Assembly: GCA_045616445.1 (NCBI GenBank)
Contig: JAZLGR010000014.1
Location: 6,244 to 70,243, forward strand
Direction of reading: 5' to 3'
DNA: 64,000 nt
Source: Fimousia sp045616445
GTDB lineage: Bacteria > Bacillota > Clostridia > Lachnospirales > Lachnospiraceae
Part shown: piece by piece, positions 57,040-64,000 of the stretch
How positions within the stretch are numbered: the first letter of the stretch is position 1
Layout: each line of letters begins with the position of its first letter
The notes under the pieces: generated by a model
Database searches by the model: none
What the model saw: only the letters and a program-made list of their open reading frames with translations
Told to the model about the DNA's origin: nothing
Position numbers and translations under genes: made by a program

Positions 57040-57909
57040 ATGAAAATTGGTAGAAACGATCCATGCTGGTGTGGATGCGGTAAAAAATATAAAAAATGCC
57101 ATGCAGCATTTGACGATAAAATTGCAAAATTCGCAAGAGAAGGACACATCGTTCCTCCCCGCGATATCATAAAAAATCCGGAACAGATCGAAGGAATCAA
57201 GGAAAGTGCCAAGATCAATATCGCTGTCCTCGACTATGTGGCAGAGCATATCGGGCCTGGTGTTTCAACAGAAGAGATCGATCAGTGGGTATATGATATC
57301 ACAACACAGATGGGTGGCATTCCAGCTCCATTAAACTATTATGGATTCCCTAAGAGTGTGTGCACTTCCATTGATGAAGTGGTTTGTCACGGTATTCCGG
57401 ATGAAAACCGCATCTTACAGGAAGGAGAAATCGTTAATATTGACGTCTCCACCGTCTACAAAGGATATTATTCCGATTCTTCCAGAATGTTCTGCATCGG
57501 AGAAGTATCTCCAGAGAAGAAAAAACTGGTGGAAGTAACAAAGGAATGTGTGGAAATCGGGATTAAGAATGTAAAACCATGGACCTTCTTAGGCGATATG
57601 GGTGAAGCAGTGCACAACCATGCCAAGGAGAATGGATACACAGTCGTTCGCGAAATCGGCGGACACGGCATCGGTTTAGAATTCCATGAAGAACCATTTG
57701 TCAGCTACGTTTCTCGCAAAGGAGAAGAGATGCTCATGGTTCCGGGAATGGTATTTACCATCGAGCCAATGGTCAACATGGGCCAGGCAGATGTATTTAC
57801 CGATGAGGAAGACGGCTGGACTGTATATACAGAAGATGGACTGCCATCTGCACAGTGGGAAGTGACTGTATTAGTAACAGAAACCGGCTGTGAAGTATTA
57901 GTATATTAA
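57040..57909 (+). CDS. map: methionine aminopeptidase with N-terminal SEC-C zinc motif
   Basis: The 289-residue enzyme removes the initiator Met from new proteins. An N-terminal SEC-C-like motif (IGRNDPCWCGCGKKYKKCH, about 3-21) resembles the C-terminus of SecA and of ribosome-associated enzymes. The type I catalytic domain follows, with the metal ligands in VNIDVSTVYKGYYSDSSRM, GHGIGLEFHEEPFV and FTIEPMVNMG. The start at 57040 is chosen from AGAAAGGA and the beginning of the zinc motif. A GreA-like gene follows 16 nt later. Confidence 0.94.
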   Translation: MKIGRNDPCWCGCGKKYKKCHAAFDDKIAKFAREGHIVPPRDIIKNPEQIEGIKESAKINIAVLDYVAEHIGPGVSTEEIDQWVYDITTQMGGIPAPLNYYGFPKSVCTSIDEVVCHGIPDENRILQEGEIVNIDVSTVYKGYYSDSSRMFCIGEVSPEKKKLVEVTKECVEIGIKNVKPWTFLGDMGEAVHNHAKENGYTVVREIGGHGIGLEFHEEPFVSYVSRKGEEMLMVPGMVFTIEPMVNMGQADVFTDEEDGWTVYTEDGLPSAQWEVTVLVTETGCEVLVY

Positions 57910-57925
57910 TCAGAATGAGGATATT

Positions 57926-58426
57926 ATGGGACATAAACTGACAGAAACTGATATTGCAAAAATGAAGGAAGAGATCCTGCATCGTAAGTTAGTCGTTCGT
58001 AAGGCGGCCCTTGAGGATGTGAAGGAAGCCAGAGCCCAGGGAGACTTAAGTGAAAATTTTGAGTACAAGGCGGCCAAGAAGTTCAAGAATCAGAATGAAA
58101 GCCGCATCCGTTACCTGGAACGGATGATTCGCAATGCAGAAGTCTATGAAGACACCTCTGCAGAGGATGAGGTTGGCATGAATAACCGGGTAACGGTATA
58201 TTTTGAGGAGGATGACGAGGAAGAGGAATTCAAGATCGTCACCACTGTCCGTGGAGACAGCTTGCTAAACATCATCAGCATCGAATCTCCAATCGGCAAG
58301 GCACTCCTTGGACACAAAGTGGGTGACCGCGTCTATGTTAAGGTCAATGACACCTACGGCTACTACCTTCAGATACGTAAAATTGAAAATACCAGCGACG
58401 AGGATGAGACCATCAACCGCTATTAG
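57926..58426 (+). CDS. GreA/GreB family transcription elongation factor
   Basis: The 166-residue protein has the N-terminal coiled coil (about 8-85, with ARAQGDLSENFEYKAAK, the family signature carrying the catalytic acidic tip) and the C-terminal FKBP-like domain (about 90-160, with ISIESPIGKALLGHKVGD). Gre factors stimulate RNA cleavage by stalled polymerase. An unusual acidic run EEDDEEEE lies near 95-102. It could be a second GreA paralogue, since most genomes also have greA elsewhere. Confidence 0.9.
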   Translation: MGHKLTETDIAKMKEEILHRKLVVRKAALEDVKEARAQGDLSENFEYKAAKKFKNQNESRIRYLERMIRNAEVYEDTSAEDEVGMNNRVTVYFEEDDEEEEFKIVTTVRGDSLLNIISIESPIGKALLGHKVGDRVYVKVNDTYGYYLQIRKIENTSDEDETINRY

Positions 58427-58456
58427 TCCCTGGTAGTACAAAAAGAGGAATTTGAC

Positions 58457-58960
58457 ATGAAATTTGATACAAACATAACAACAGGAGAAATTTTCGGTTT
58501 CCTGATGAGCCATGCCTATGCAGGAATTTCCGGCAAGATTGGTCTGGTAATCAGTCTTGTGGGCGCAGTCTTATTCATCAAAGGACTGCCAAACTTTGCC
58601 GGCAATGAAACCAATATGATCATCTATGCCATTCTAGCAGTGACATTTACCGTGATCAATCCATTCCTGCTCTTTACCAAGGCGAAAAAACAGAAGCTGA
58701 CCAACCCGGCCTACAAGACAGGCATGGAATATGAACTGGGGGAAGAGGGCATCCATCTTCAGGCAGCAGGTCAGGAAGGCGACCTCCCATGGAACTACAT
58801 TATTCAGATCCGTGAGACAAAATCCTTATATATTCTGTATACAACAAGAATCAATGCCTTTATCTGGCCGAAAAAAGATGTGAATCAGGAAATTATGGAT
58901 TTTGCACTTTCCCACATCGACAGACAATCAGTGAAACTGCCAAAGAGTTTGAGAGGTTAA
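58457..58960 (+). CDS. YcxB-like membrane protein
   Basis: The 167-residue protein has two membrane segments (about 25-48 and 52-75) followed by a YcxB-type C-terminal domain (about 90-165) with the pattern YELGEEGIHLQAAG, LPWNYI and YTTRINAFIWPKK. The function of YcxB proteins is not established. It lies in a run with the t6A genes, four bases before tsaE. Confidence 0.72.
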   Translation: MKFDTNITTGEIFGFLMSHAYAGISGKIGLVISLVGAVLFIKGLPNFAGNETNMIIYAILAVTFTVINPFLLFTKAKKQKLTNPAYKTGMEYELGEEGIHLQAAGQEGDLPWNYIIQIRETKSLYILYTTRINAFIWPKKDVNQEIMDFALSHIDRQSVKLPKSLRG

Positions 58961-58963
58961 AAC

Positions 58964-59389
58964 ATGATTATAGAAAGCTTACAGACATCCGATACCTTCG
59001 AGCTTGGAAAAAAGCTTGGTCAGGAAGCCAAAGCCGGACAGGTGCTCTGCCTCTACGGCGACCTTGGCGTGGGCAAGACTGTATTTACCCAGGGCTTTGC
59101 CGAAGGACTTGCAATAGAAGAGCCGATCAGCTCTCCAACCTTCACCATCGTGCAGGTTTACGACGAGGGCAGACTTCCTTTTTATCACTTTGATGTGTAT
59201 CGCATCGGTGACATTGAGGAGATGGACGAAATCGGATATGAAGATTATGTCTACGGCGACGGGGTAACCCTCATCGAGTGGGCAAATCTCATCGAAGAGA
59301 TCCTTCCGGATCACTACCTTACCGTGACCATTGAGAAGGATCTGGACAGGGGATTCGATTATCGAAGAATCACTGTGGAGGAACAGTAA
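58964..59389 (+). CDS. tsaE: tRNA threonylcarbamoyladenosine ATPase TsaE
   Basis: The 141-residue ATPase has Walker A GDLGVGKTVFTQGFA, the PTFTIVQVY segment, HFDVYRIGD and LIEWAN. It drives turnover of the TsaBD complex in making t6A37 of ANN-reading tRNAs. It is followed one base later by tsaB. Confidence 0.95.
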   Translation: MIIESLQTSDTFELGKKLGQEAKAGQVLCLYGDLGVGKTVFTQGFAEGLAIEEPISSPTFTIVQVYDEGRLPFYHFDVYRIGDIEEMDEIGYEDYVYGDGVTLIEWANLIEEILPDHYLTVTIEKDLDRGFDYRRITVEEQ

Positions 59390-59390
59390 T

Positions 59391-60095
59391 ATGAAAATTT
59401 TAGTATTAGACAGCTCCGGCATGGTGGCATCTGTGGCAATAATGACCCAGGACGCCGTCATTGGAGAATATACCATCAATCATAAGAAAACCCATTCCCA
59501 GACACTTCTCCCAATGTTGGATGAAGTGGTGAGAATGACTGATACAGATCTGGCAGACCTTGATGCCATCGCCATTGCCAAAGGACCAGGCTCCTTCACC
59601 GGCCTTCGCATCGGCTCTGCAACTGCCAAGGGACTGGGCATGGCCCTTGACATTCCGATCGTGTCCGTGCCAACCATGGACGCCATCGCCTACAATTTAT
59701 ATGCCACCGACAGTCTGATCTGTCCAATCATGGACGCACGCAGAAACAATGTATACACCGGCATTTATGAATGGGTGGATGGCACATTTGCCGTTGTGGA
59801 AGAGCAGTGTGCCCGCAGCATCGACGAAACCATCGAGGCAGTCAGTGCCCTTGGAAGGCCGGTCATCTTCCTCGGGGACGCAGTGCCTCTTCACAGAGAC
59901 CGCATCGAGGCAAATGTTACCGTGCCAGTTTCCTTCGCGCCGGCTCATCTTTTGCGTCAGCGCGCAGGCGCAGTTGGAAGCCTTGCCATGGAATATTATA
60001 AAGAGGGAAAAGTGGAATCTGCCAGAGACCACGGACCAGACTATCTGAAAAAATCCCAGGCAGAAAGAGAAAGAGAAGAGAGAAATGGGCGTTAG
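59391..60095 (+). CDS. tsaB: tRNA threonylcarbamoyladenosine complex dimerisation subunit TsaB
   Basis: The 234-residue ASKHA-fold protein has MKILVLDSSG, KKTHSQTLLPM and KGPGSFTGLRIGSATAKGL, and a C-terminal domain ending LKKSQAERERE. It lacks the metal site of TsaD, as TsaB should. The start at 59391 is chosen because the domain begins there and GGAGGAA precedes it. rimI overlaps by 11 nt. Confidence 0.95.
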   Translation: MKILVLDSSGMVASVAIMTQDAVIGEYTINHKKTHSQTLLPMLDEVVRMTDTDLADLDAIAIAKGPGSFTGLRIGSATAKGLGMALDIPIVSVPTMDAIAYNLYATDSLICPIMDARRNNVYTGIYEWVDGTFAVVEEQCARSIDETIEAVSALGRPVIFLGDAVPLHRDRIEANVTVPVSFAPAHLLRQRAGAVGSLAMEYYKEGKVESARDHGPDYLKKSQAEREREERNGR

Positions 60096-60519
60096 ACCAT
60101 ATGAACCATCAGACCTTTCCGCCGTTGCGGCCCTTGATCATGCCTGCTTTTCTGATTTCTGGTCAGAGAAGAACTGGCAGGGAACCATGGAGACACCCCA
60201 GTATGCCTGCTTCTTATTAGAAGAGGCAGATCAGATGGCAGGATTTATCCTGATTTCCATTGTGGGAGATGAGGGAGAGCTGCTGAAGATGGGTGTTTTG
60301 CCAGAATACAGAAGAAGGGGTTTTGGAGCAGTACTTCTCAGACGCGCCATTGCCTGTTGGAAAGAAGAAGGGGTGGAATCTGTCTTTTTGGAAGCCAGAG
60401 AGAGCAATATCTCCGCCCGCACATTATATGAAACACACGATTTTAAGGAAATCGGAGTCCGTAAAAACTATTATGACGGACCAAAGGAGCACGCAGTGCT
60501 CTATCAGAGAATAATATAA
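60085..60519 (+). CDS. rimI: ribosomal protein S18-alanine N-acetyltransferase
   Basis: The 144-residue GNAT enzyme has LLKMGVLPEYRRRGFGAVLL, the acetyl-CoA motif A (R-x-x-G-x-G/A), and VFLEARESNISARTLYE, the RimI-type ending. It is inferred to acetylate the N-terminus of S18. Its place between tsaB and rnz-tsaD is the usual one. Confidence 0.9.
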   Translation: MGVRPYEPSDLSAVAALDHACFSDFWSEKNWQGTMETPQYACFLLEEADQMAGFILISIVGDEGELLKMGVLPEYRRRGFGAVLLRRAIACWKEEGVESVFLEARESNISARTLYETHDFKEIGVRKNYYDGPKEHAVLYQRII

Positions 60520-60533
60520 AGAAAGGAAACGTT

Positions 60534-61445
60534 ATGCTTGATGTTTGCTTACTGGGTACCGGCGGTATGATGCCGCTGCCATATCGTTATCTCACAGCCA
60601 TGATGGCTCGTTTTAACGGCAGCAGTATCCTGATTGACTGCGGAGAGGGAACTCAGGTTACCATTAAAGAAAAAGGATGGAGCTTAAAACCGATCGACGT
60701 GATTTGTTTTACCCATTATCATGCGGATCATATCAGCGGACTTCCGGGTCTGCTCCTTGGAATTGGCAATACAGAACGTACAGAGCCGATTCTCATGATC
60801 GGACCAAGGGGGCTTTCCCATGTGGTTAATTCCCTTCGCGTCATCGCACCGGAGCTTCCATTTGAAATAAAATTTTTAGAGCTGACAGACAATATCCATA
60901 CCATTCAGATGGAGGGCTATGAGATCGAAGCCTTCCGTGTACAGCATGGAATTGCCTGCTATGGCTATAGTATCAAGATTCCACGTGCTGGCAAATTCGA
61001 CGTGGAGAAGGCGAGATCCAATCAGGTTCCATTAAAATGCTGGAATGCGCTCCAGAAGGGTAATACCGTGGAGATGGATGGTATCACCTACACACCGGAT
61101 ATGGTGCTTGGAGATACCCGAAAGGGGTTAAAGCTTACCTATACTACCGATACCAGACCAATCCCGCGTATCGCAGAGTGCGCCCAGGGTGCAGATTTAT
61201 TCATCTGTGAGGGCATGTACGGTGAGGAGGAGAAGCTTGCCAAAGCCAGAGAACACAAACATATGACTTTTTATGAAGCGGCCAACCTTGCAAAGACCGC
61301 CGGCGTCAAAGAGATGTGGCTGACCCATTACAGCCCGTCTCTCGTCAAACCGGAACCATTTATGGGCAAGGTGAAGTCTATTTTCCCACATGCCAAGGCA
61401 GGGAAGGACCGTAAATCTGTGACGCTTACATTTGAAGAAGAATAA
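60534..61445 (+). CDS. rnz: ribonuclease Z
   Basis: The 303-residue metallo-beta-lactamase enzyme trims tRNA 3' ends. It has LLGTGGMMPLPYR, the metal motif HYHADHISG, and the later His in LTHYSP. The lack of encoded CCA in all three tRNA genes here makes RNase Z relevant to their maturation. A strong AAAGGAAA site precedes the ATG. Confidence 0.93.
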   Translation: MLDVCLLGTGGMMPLPYRYLTAMMARFNGSSILIDCGEGTQVTIKEKGWSLKPIDVICFTHYHADHISGLPGLLLGIGNTERTEPILMIGPRGLSHVVNSLRVIAPELPFEIKFLELTDNIHTIQMEGYEIEAFRVQHGIACYGYSIKIPRAGKFDVEKARSNQVPLKCWNALQKGNTVEMDGITYTPDMVLGDTRKGLKLTYTTDTRPIPRIAECAQGADLFICEGMYGEEEKLAKAREHKHMTFYEAANLAKTAGVKEMWLTHYSPSLVKPEPFMGKVKSIFPHAKAGKDRKSVTLTFEEE

Positions 61446-61458
61446 ACAGGAGACAACT

Positions 61459-62481
61459 ATGGAAGAACAGGTTAAAATTCTTGCAATCGAATCCTCCTGC
61501 GATGAAACTGCGGCAGCAGTGGTCGTAAACGGGAGAGAGGTAAAGTCCAATGTCATTTCCTCCCAGATCGAATTGCATAAATTATACGGAGGCGTTGTTC
61601 CGGAGATCGCATCCAGAAAACATATCGAAAAGATCAATCAGGTAATAGAGGAAGCATTGGAGGAAGCCGGGGAAACCTTGGATTCCATCGATGCCGTTGC
61701 CGTTACCTATGGTCCGGGACTGGTTGGTGCGCTTTTGGTAGGCGTTGCAGAAGCCAAGGCAATCGCTTATGCCAAGAAAAAACCACTGGTAGGTGTGCAT
61801 CACATTGAAGGACATATCAGCGCCAATTATATTGAACACAAAGAGTTAGAACCGCCATTTATGTGCCTGGTGGCTTCCGGTGGACATTCCCACCTGGTAA
61901 AAGTGACCGATTATGGCGAATATGAGATCATCGGACGTACCAGAGATGATGCGGCAGGGGAAGCATTCGATAAGGTTGCCCGTGCCATCGGGCTTGGTTA
62001 CCCGGGCGGACCGAAGATCGACAAGCTTGCCAGAGAAGGAGATCCGAAGGCAATTACATTTCCTAAGGCCAAGGTGAATGGTGCGCCCAACGACTTCAGC
62101 TTCAGTGGCTTAAAATCTGCTGTATTAAACTACTTAAACAAATGCAAAATGATGAATATTGAGGTGAATCGTGCAGATGTGGCTGCCTCCTTCCAGGAAG
62201 CGGTGGTGGATGTGCTCTCTGACCACGCGGTAAATGCTGCCCTCGAGTGCGGCCTCTACAAAGTAGCAATTGCAGGGGGCGTTGCGTCCAACAGTGCTCT
62301 TCGCAAAAAAATGATGGAAAAGTGTGAGAAGAATCATCTTGCATTCTATTATCCATCCCCAGTGCTCTGCACCGACAATGCAGCGATGATTGGGGCAGCA
62401 GGCTATTATGATTTTAAAAAGGGTGTCCGACACGGACTTGATTTAAATGCAGTGCCGAACTTAAAGATTGGACAGCGCTAA
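61459..62481 (+). CDS. tsaD: tRNA N6-threonylcarbamoyltransferase TsaD
   Basis: The 340-residue iron enzyme transfers threonylcarbamoyl to A37 of tRNA. It has AIESSCDETAAAVV, GGVVPEIASRKHIEKI, the metal site HIEGHISANY, the glycine loop GYPGGP and the late ASN loop GGVASNSAL. The start at 61459 follows CAGGAG; a longer frame from 61432 would overlap rnz. With tsaE and tsaB it completes the late t6A pathway in this window. Confidence 0.96.
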   Translation: MEEQVKILAIESSCDETAAAVVVNGREVKSNVISSQIELHKLYGGVVPEIASRKHIEKINQVIEEALEEAGETLDSIDAVAVTYGPGLVGALLVGVAEAKAIAYAKKKPLVGVHHIEGHISANYIEHKELEPPFMCLVASGGHSHLVKVTDYGEYEIIGRTRDDAAGEAFDKVARAIGLGYPGGPKIDKLAREGDPKAITFPKAKVNGAPNDFSFSGLKSAVLNYLNKCKMMNIEVNRADVAASFQEAVVDVLSDHAVNAALECGLYKVAIAGGVASNSALRKKMMEKCEKNHLAFYYPSPVLCTDNAAMIGAAGYYDFKKGVRHGLDLNAVPNLKIGQR

Positions 62482-62492
62482 AGGAGTATAAT

Positions 62493-63290
62493 ATGGACAA
62501 GAAAAAAACGGTTGCGATCGTTCTGGCAGCAGGCGAAGGAAAACGTATGGGAAGTGGGATTCCCAAACAGTATATGATCATCAAATCCCGCCCAATGGTT
62601 TACTATTCCCTGAAGGTATTTCAGGAAAGCGGCGTGGATGAGATCGTTCTCGTAACTGGAGAAGATGAAATCGATTACTGTCGTCAGTATATTGTGGAAC
62701 ACTATAAGTTTGGCAAAGTGACACAGATTATTGCAGGGGGAAGTGAACGCTATGAATCTGTGTATCGTGGCCTTCAGGCAGTGGAAGATGCAGATTATGT
62801 GCTGATTCATGACTGCGCCCGTCCGATGATCAATCAGCAGATTGTTCTGGATTCTATTCGTGGTGCCATCATGTTTGGTGCCTGCGTCATTGCTGTACCT
62901 GCCAAAGATACCATTAAAGTGGTAGACCGCAATGGCTATGCCTTAGAGACTCCGCCACGTAAGGATCTCTGGGTTGTACAGACCCCACAGGCCTTTGAAT
63001 ATGAACTGGTGAAGAATGCCTATGAAGCATTGATCGCATCTGGGGATACCAGCGCAACCGATGATGCCATGGTAGTGGAAAATTACAGTGGCAAGAAGGT
63101 AAAGATGATTCTTGGATCTTACGATAATATTAAAGTAACCACACCGGAGGATGTAAAAACCTGTATGGCGTTCCTGCGTACAAAAAAAGTTTTTCATCGA
63201 CTCCATGAAATTCATGACAAAATTATCTGGGTTCAGATGAAATTATACCAGCTTCGAATGAAGACCGTTCTGGAACGGAAAAAGAAATAA
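62493..63290 (+). CDS. ispD: 2-C-methyl-D-erythritol 4-phosphate cytidylyltransferase
   Basis: The 265-residue enzyme couples MEP to CTP in the non-mevalonate isoprenoid pathway. It shows IVLAAGEGKRMGSGIPKQY (CTP loop with basic residues), LIHDCARPM and TPQAFEYELVKNAYEA, ATDDAMVVE and GSYDNIKVTTPEDV. It is about 30 residues longer than usual because of a basic C-terminal tail rich in Lys/Arg. AAAGGAG precedes the ATG. A TarI-like role is less likely but possible. Confidence 0.9.
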   Translation: MDKKKTVAIVLAAGEGKRMGSGIPKQYMIIKSRPMVYYSLKVFQESGVDEIVLVTGEDEIDYCRQYIVEHYKFGKVTQIIAGGSERYESVYRGLQAVEDADYVLIHDCARPMINQQIVLDSIRGAIMFGACVIAVPAKDTIKVVDRNGYALETPPRKDLWVVQTPQAFEYELVKNAYEALIASGDTSATDDAMVVENYSGKKVKMILGSYDNIKVTTPEDVKTCMAFLRTKKVFHRLHEIHDKIIWVQMKLYQLRMKTVLERKKK

Positions 63291-63317
63291 ACCACAAAAT
63301 GTGGAAAACTTGTGTAT

Positions 63318-63376
63318 AAACTGTTGGTAAATCCATAAAATATGTGGGAAACATGTGGATCTCCAACAGTTTTTTT
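63318..63376 (+). terminator. terminator after ispD
   Basis: AAACTGTTGG and CCAACAGTTT form a perfect 10-bp stem around a 35-nt loop that has an inner weak ATCC/GGAT pair, followed by a T-run. It lies in an intergenic stretch with DnaA-like boxes. Confidence 0.75.
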
Positions 63377-63384
63377 GTGGATAA
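63376..63384 (-). promoter_or_regulatory. DnaA box upstream of the tRNA-Ser promoter
   Basis: TGTGGATAA is a perfect reverse-orientation DnaA box, 30 bp before the -35 of the tRNA promoter. Near-matches TGTGGAAAA (63300-63308) and TGTGGGAAA (63343-63351) lie upstream. Confidence 0.5.
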
Positions 63385-63413
63385 AAAAGATAAAAAAAGT
63401 TTTAGAAAAAGTG

Positions 63414-63442
63414 TTGACATAAGGCCATTCATTTGATAATAT
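63414..63442 (+). promoter_or_regulatory. strong promoter of the tRNA-Ser (and probable rRNA) operon
   Basis: A perfect TTGACA (63414-63419) and TAATAT (63437-63442) are 17 bp apart, with TGa before the -10. The stretch 63443-63618 after it holds no gene and is probably the tRNA leader. Confidence 0.75.
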
Positions 63443-63618
63443 ATCAACTGTCGCTGATGGAAACACGGCAGCGTTGGTTCGCATAGCCGATTCAGAAGTG
63501 ACAAAATCATTTATTAAATATGCGATTCTTGATGGATTACGAAGAGACGAAAAAAGTTCTTGACAAGCACTTGAAGCTGTGATAACATAGGTGAAGTGCT
63601 GACGCGAGGAAGCAACTT

Positions 63619-63704
63619 GGAGAGGTGTCCGAGCGGTTTAAGGAGCTAGTCTTGAAAACTAGTGATCCTGAAAGGGACCGTGGGTTCGAATCCCACCCTC
63701 TCCG
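63619..63704 (+). tRNA. tRNA-Ser (anticodon TGA)
   Basis: The gene has acceptor GGAGAGG / CCTCTCC, a long variable arm (GATCCTGAAAGGGACC) and anticodon arm CTAGT-CTTGAAA-ACTAG, giving anticodon TGA for UCN codons. The discriminator is G. CCA is not encoded. Confidence 0.93.
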
Positions 63705-63744
63705 GTCATTACAATTAAACATTGTAATCATATTTAACTAACTT

Positions 63745-63833
63745 GGAGAAGTACCCAAGTGGTTGAAGGGGCTCGCCTGGAAAGCGGGTAGGTCGTTAAT
63801 AGCGGCGCGAGGGTTCAAATCCCTCCTTCTCCG
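63745..63833 (+). tRNA. tRNA-Ser (anticodon GGA)
   Basis: Acceptor GGAGAAG / CTTCTCC, anticodon arm CTCGC-CTGGAAA-GCGGG (anticodon GGA, for UCU/UCC) and a long variable arm (TAGGTCGTTAATAGCGGCGC) give class II form. The discriminator is G. CCA is not encoded. Confidence 0.93.
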
Positions 63834-64000
63834 TTGGATTTTTTCCAAACAGTAAAATTCGAACATTGAAAACTAAACAATCACAGATCCTTGAAAATTC
63901 TAATGAGATTTTCAGTATCTTTAGTAAAAGATGCAACGGACGTTTAGAACAACCTAAACAACAGTAATAACAAGGGATGAATAGCCAGAGGTTATTCTGA
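63834..64000 (+). other. probable leader of an rRNA operon (no gene yet)
   Basis: The last stretch has ACATTGAAAACTAAACAA (63863-63880), like the TTGAAAACT boxA/processing region seen before 16S genes in Firmicutes. It also has two small hairpins, TGAAAAT/ATTTTCA and GTTTAG-AACAAC-CTAAAC (63942-63959). No 16S start sequence is reached. The rRNA reading is inference; I see no other gene here. Confidence 0.45.

Overview
The window looks like a chromosomal segment of a Gram-positive anaerobe of the class Clostridia, most likely family Lachnospiraceae (inference). Supporting signs are an anaerobic class III ribonucleotide reductase, a secreted pectin-type GH105 enzyme, Firmicute gene orders (hprK-murB-rapZ-whiA-crh; tsaE-tsaB-rimI-rnz-tsaD), a WalR-type box, strong Shine-Dalgarno sites and many extended -10 (TGnTATAAT) promoters. 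Almost every gene is on the + strand; only the GH105 enzyme and DegV are on the - strand. I saw no insertion sequence, prophage or CRISPR array. This is mostly core genome with unusual pieces.

Layout. 1-93: end of a PLP sulfhydrylase. 168-5322: GH105 enzyme, HAD phosphatase, a small secreted protein with a nuclease-toxin-like C-terminus, an NlpC/P60 hydrolase behind a perfect WalR box, then a gene-free stretch packed with DnaA boxes. 5323-9772: hpf, secA, prfB. 9877-14160: ACT-domain protein, homoserine dehydrogenase, aspartate kinase and a GH25 lysozyme. 14227-16700: degV, cysK and a phosphopantetheinyl transferase. 16928-20591: a polar amino acid ABC transporter whose binding domains are duplicated in permuted order and fused to the permease, then a PrsW-like protease. 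20592-21201: a gene-free stretch with a candidate structured RNA. 21202-31656: WYL regulator plus ABC exporter, purine permease, an unknown protein, a VanRS-like two-component system and a CBS-type inorganic pyrophosphatase.

31623-32067 carries a long imperfect inverted repeat that copies the 3' end of the pyrophosphatase gene, followed by 42-bp tandem repeats. 32188-37909 holds a Cas4-like nuclease/XPD-like helicase fusion, queF, a tRNA dihydrouridine synthase and uvrC. 37961-41956 is the carbon-control and envelope cluster hprK, murB, rapZ, whiA and a Crh-type HPr paralogue with Glu15. A tRNA-Thr and a two-part chromate-type transporter follow. 43443-46420 is an NrdR-box-controlled nrd operon in which the glycyl-radical segment of NrdD is a separate 54-residue protein. 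46571-55166 is a ten-gene Mrp/Mbh-like antiporter operon with four antiporter-like large subunits and no hydrogenase genes nearby. 55288-63290 holds gltX, map, a GreA-like factor, a YcxB-like protein, the t6A genes with rimI and rnz, and ispD. The window ends with two tRNA-Ser genes and what looks like an rRNA operon leader.

Links between genes: HprK and the Crh-type protein sit in one cluster and would signal carbon status. hpf and secA lie beside a DnaA-box cluster, hinting at a link between replication state and translation or secretion. The hom-lysC pair and the sulfhydrylase/cysK genes serve aspartate-family and sulfur amino acid synthesis. All functional calls come from reading motifs; no database search was run.
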